Shown in pieces: positions 63,813-64,000 of a DNA stretch of 64,000 nucleotides (position 1 is the stretch's first letter; each line of letters begins with the position of its first letter). The translations under genes were made by a program, and so were the position numbers. The notes below the pieces were generated by a model, which worked only from the letters and a program-made list of their open reading frames with translations, was not told where the DNA came from and searched no databases. Source of the DNA: Bacteroidota bacterium (GTDB lineage: Bacteria > Bacteroidota > Bacteroidia > Cytophagales > Cyclobacteriaceae); the NCBI GenBank assembly GCA_018267135.1, contig JAFDZA010000014.1, forward strand, positions 248,001-312,000. Reading direction: 5' to 3'.

Positions 63813-64000
63813 TTCGCCTTTTTATTCGTTTTGTTCGCAACCTCAAAATTCTTCCGAGGTGGGTAATTATTTTCATTGATGTAGCACTGATTTCCTTTTC
63901 TGTACTACTAGGATATTTATTGCGCTTTAATTTTTCAATGGATGAACTGGATAAAAACCAGTTCGGTTTTGGTATCGCTATTTATTCTTTTTGCGGGCTA
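63809..64000 (+). CDS. PglF/CapD-type nucleotide-sugar dehydratase, 5' part only
   Basis: The frame opens at a GTG that overlaps the previous stop (GTGA) and is still open at the window edge, 64 codons later. The encoded start (NLKILPRWVIIFIDVALISF ... GYLLRFNF) is the membrane-anchored N-terminus typical of PglF, WbpM and CapD/FlaA1-like UDP-GlcNAc 4,6-dehydratases. The catalytic domain is beyond the window. It would supply the keto-sugar for the PglE-like and PglD-like enzymes at 56628 and 55060. Confidence 0.8.
   Translation, partial: MIRLFIRFVRNLKILPRWVIIFIDVALISFSVLLGYLLRFNFSMDELDKNQFGFGIAIYSFCGL

Overview
The window comes from a member of the Bacteroidota, most likely a Cytophagales-type gliding or environmental bacterium. 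The evidence is: two secreted proteins with C-terminal type IX secretion (T9SS) sorting domains; repeated candidate promoters of the Bacteroidota form TAnnTTTG rather than sigma70 -10 boxes; an exosortase of the Bacteroidota-specific XrtF type with its partner membrane protein; and few Shine-Dalgarno sequences. No rRNA, tRNA, CRISPR array or insertion sequence was found. No gap between genes exceeds 300 bp; the largest is 1570-1797.

Region 1 (1-12.5 kb) is mostly housekeeping and secreted proteins: a truncated aconitase (minus strand, running off the left edge), a divergent pair of paralogous PLP lyases (tryptophanase and tyrosine phenol-lyase, separable by diagnostic active-site residues), a secreted S9 peptidase, a Sir2 deacylase, a degenerate TrpF-like barrel protein, an unrecognised exported protein, a T9SS-sorted subtilase and an ABC exporter.

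Region 2 (12.6-64 kb, about 51 kb, all on the plus strand, with gaps of a few bases or 1-20 bp overlaps) is a very large surface-glycan locus. It opens with the Wza-type export lipoprotein and a Wzc-type tyrosine kinase, followed by GDP-fucose synthesis (fcl, gmd), an asparagine-synthase-like gene with an apparent frameshift, and a Wzm/Wzt ABC exporter. Then come modules that decorate or build sugars. An aminotransferase plus WbqC/ACP/SDR/adenylation-enzyme set suggests acylation of an amino sugar. A HisH/HisF/WbpG set with WbpB-like and WbpE-like enzymes suggests an acetamidino-uronic acid. There are many glycosyltransferases, five FkbM-type methyltransferases, a Wzy-like polymerase and a carbamoyltransferase. 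The AT-rich genes scattered through it (for example 21.2-22.8, 29.5-32.2, 33.2-34.4, 35.0-35.8, 41.1-43.9 and 49.4-50.1 kb) look like imported cassettes. A RhuM-like gene has landed between the aminotransferase and wbqC and left a broken copy of the wbqC start behind.

Region 3 (53.4-64 kb) holds two candidate initiating phosphoglycosyl transferases (WecA-like and PglC-like), then Pgl-like acetyltransferase and aminotransferase genes. An exosortase (XrtF) and its associated protein sit between these two. After them come a 1919-residue T9SS-sorted adhesin, a 71-residue Pro-rich protein with a PITG-hydrophobic-basic C-terminus that looks like an exosortase substrate, and the start of a PglF/CapD-type dehydratase cut by the right edge. 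The exosortase, its partner and the possible small substrate, embedded in a bacillosamine-like sugar operon, are the most interesting candidate system in the window.
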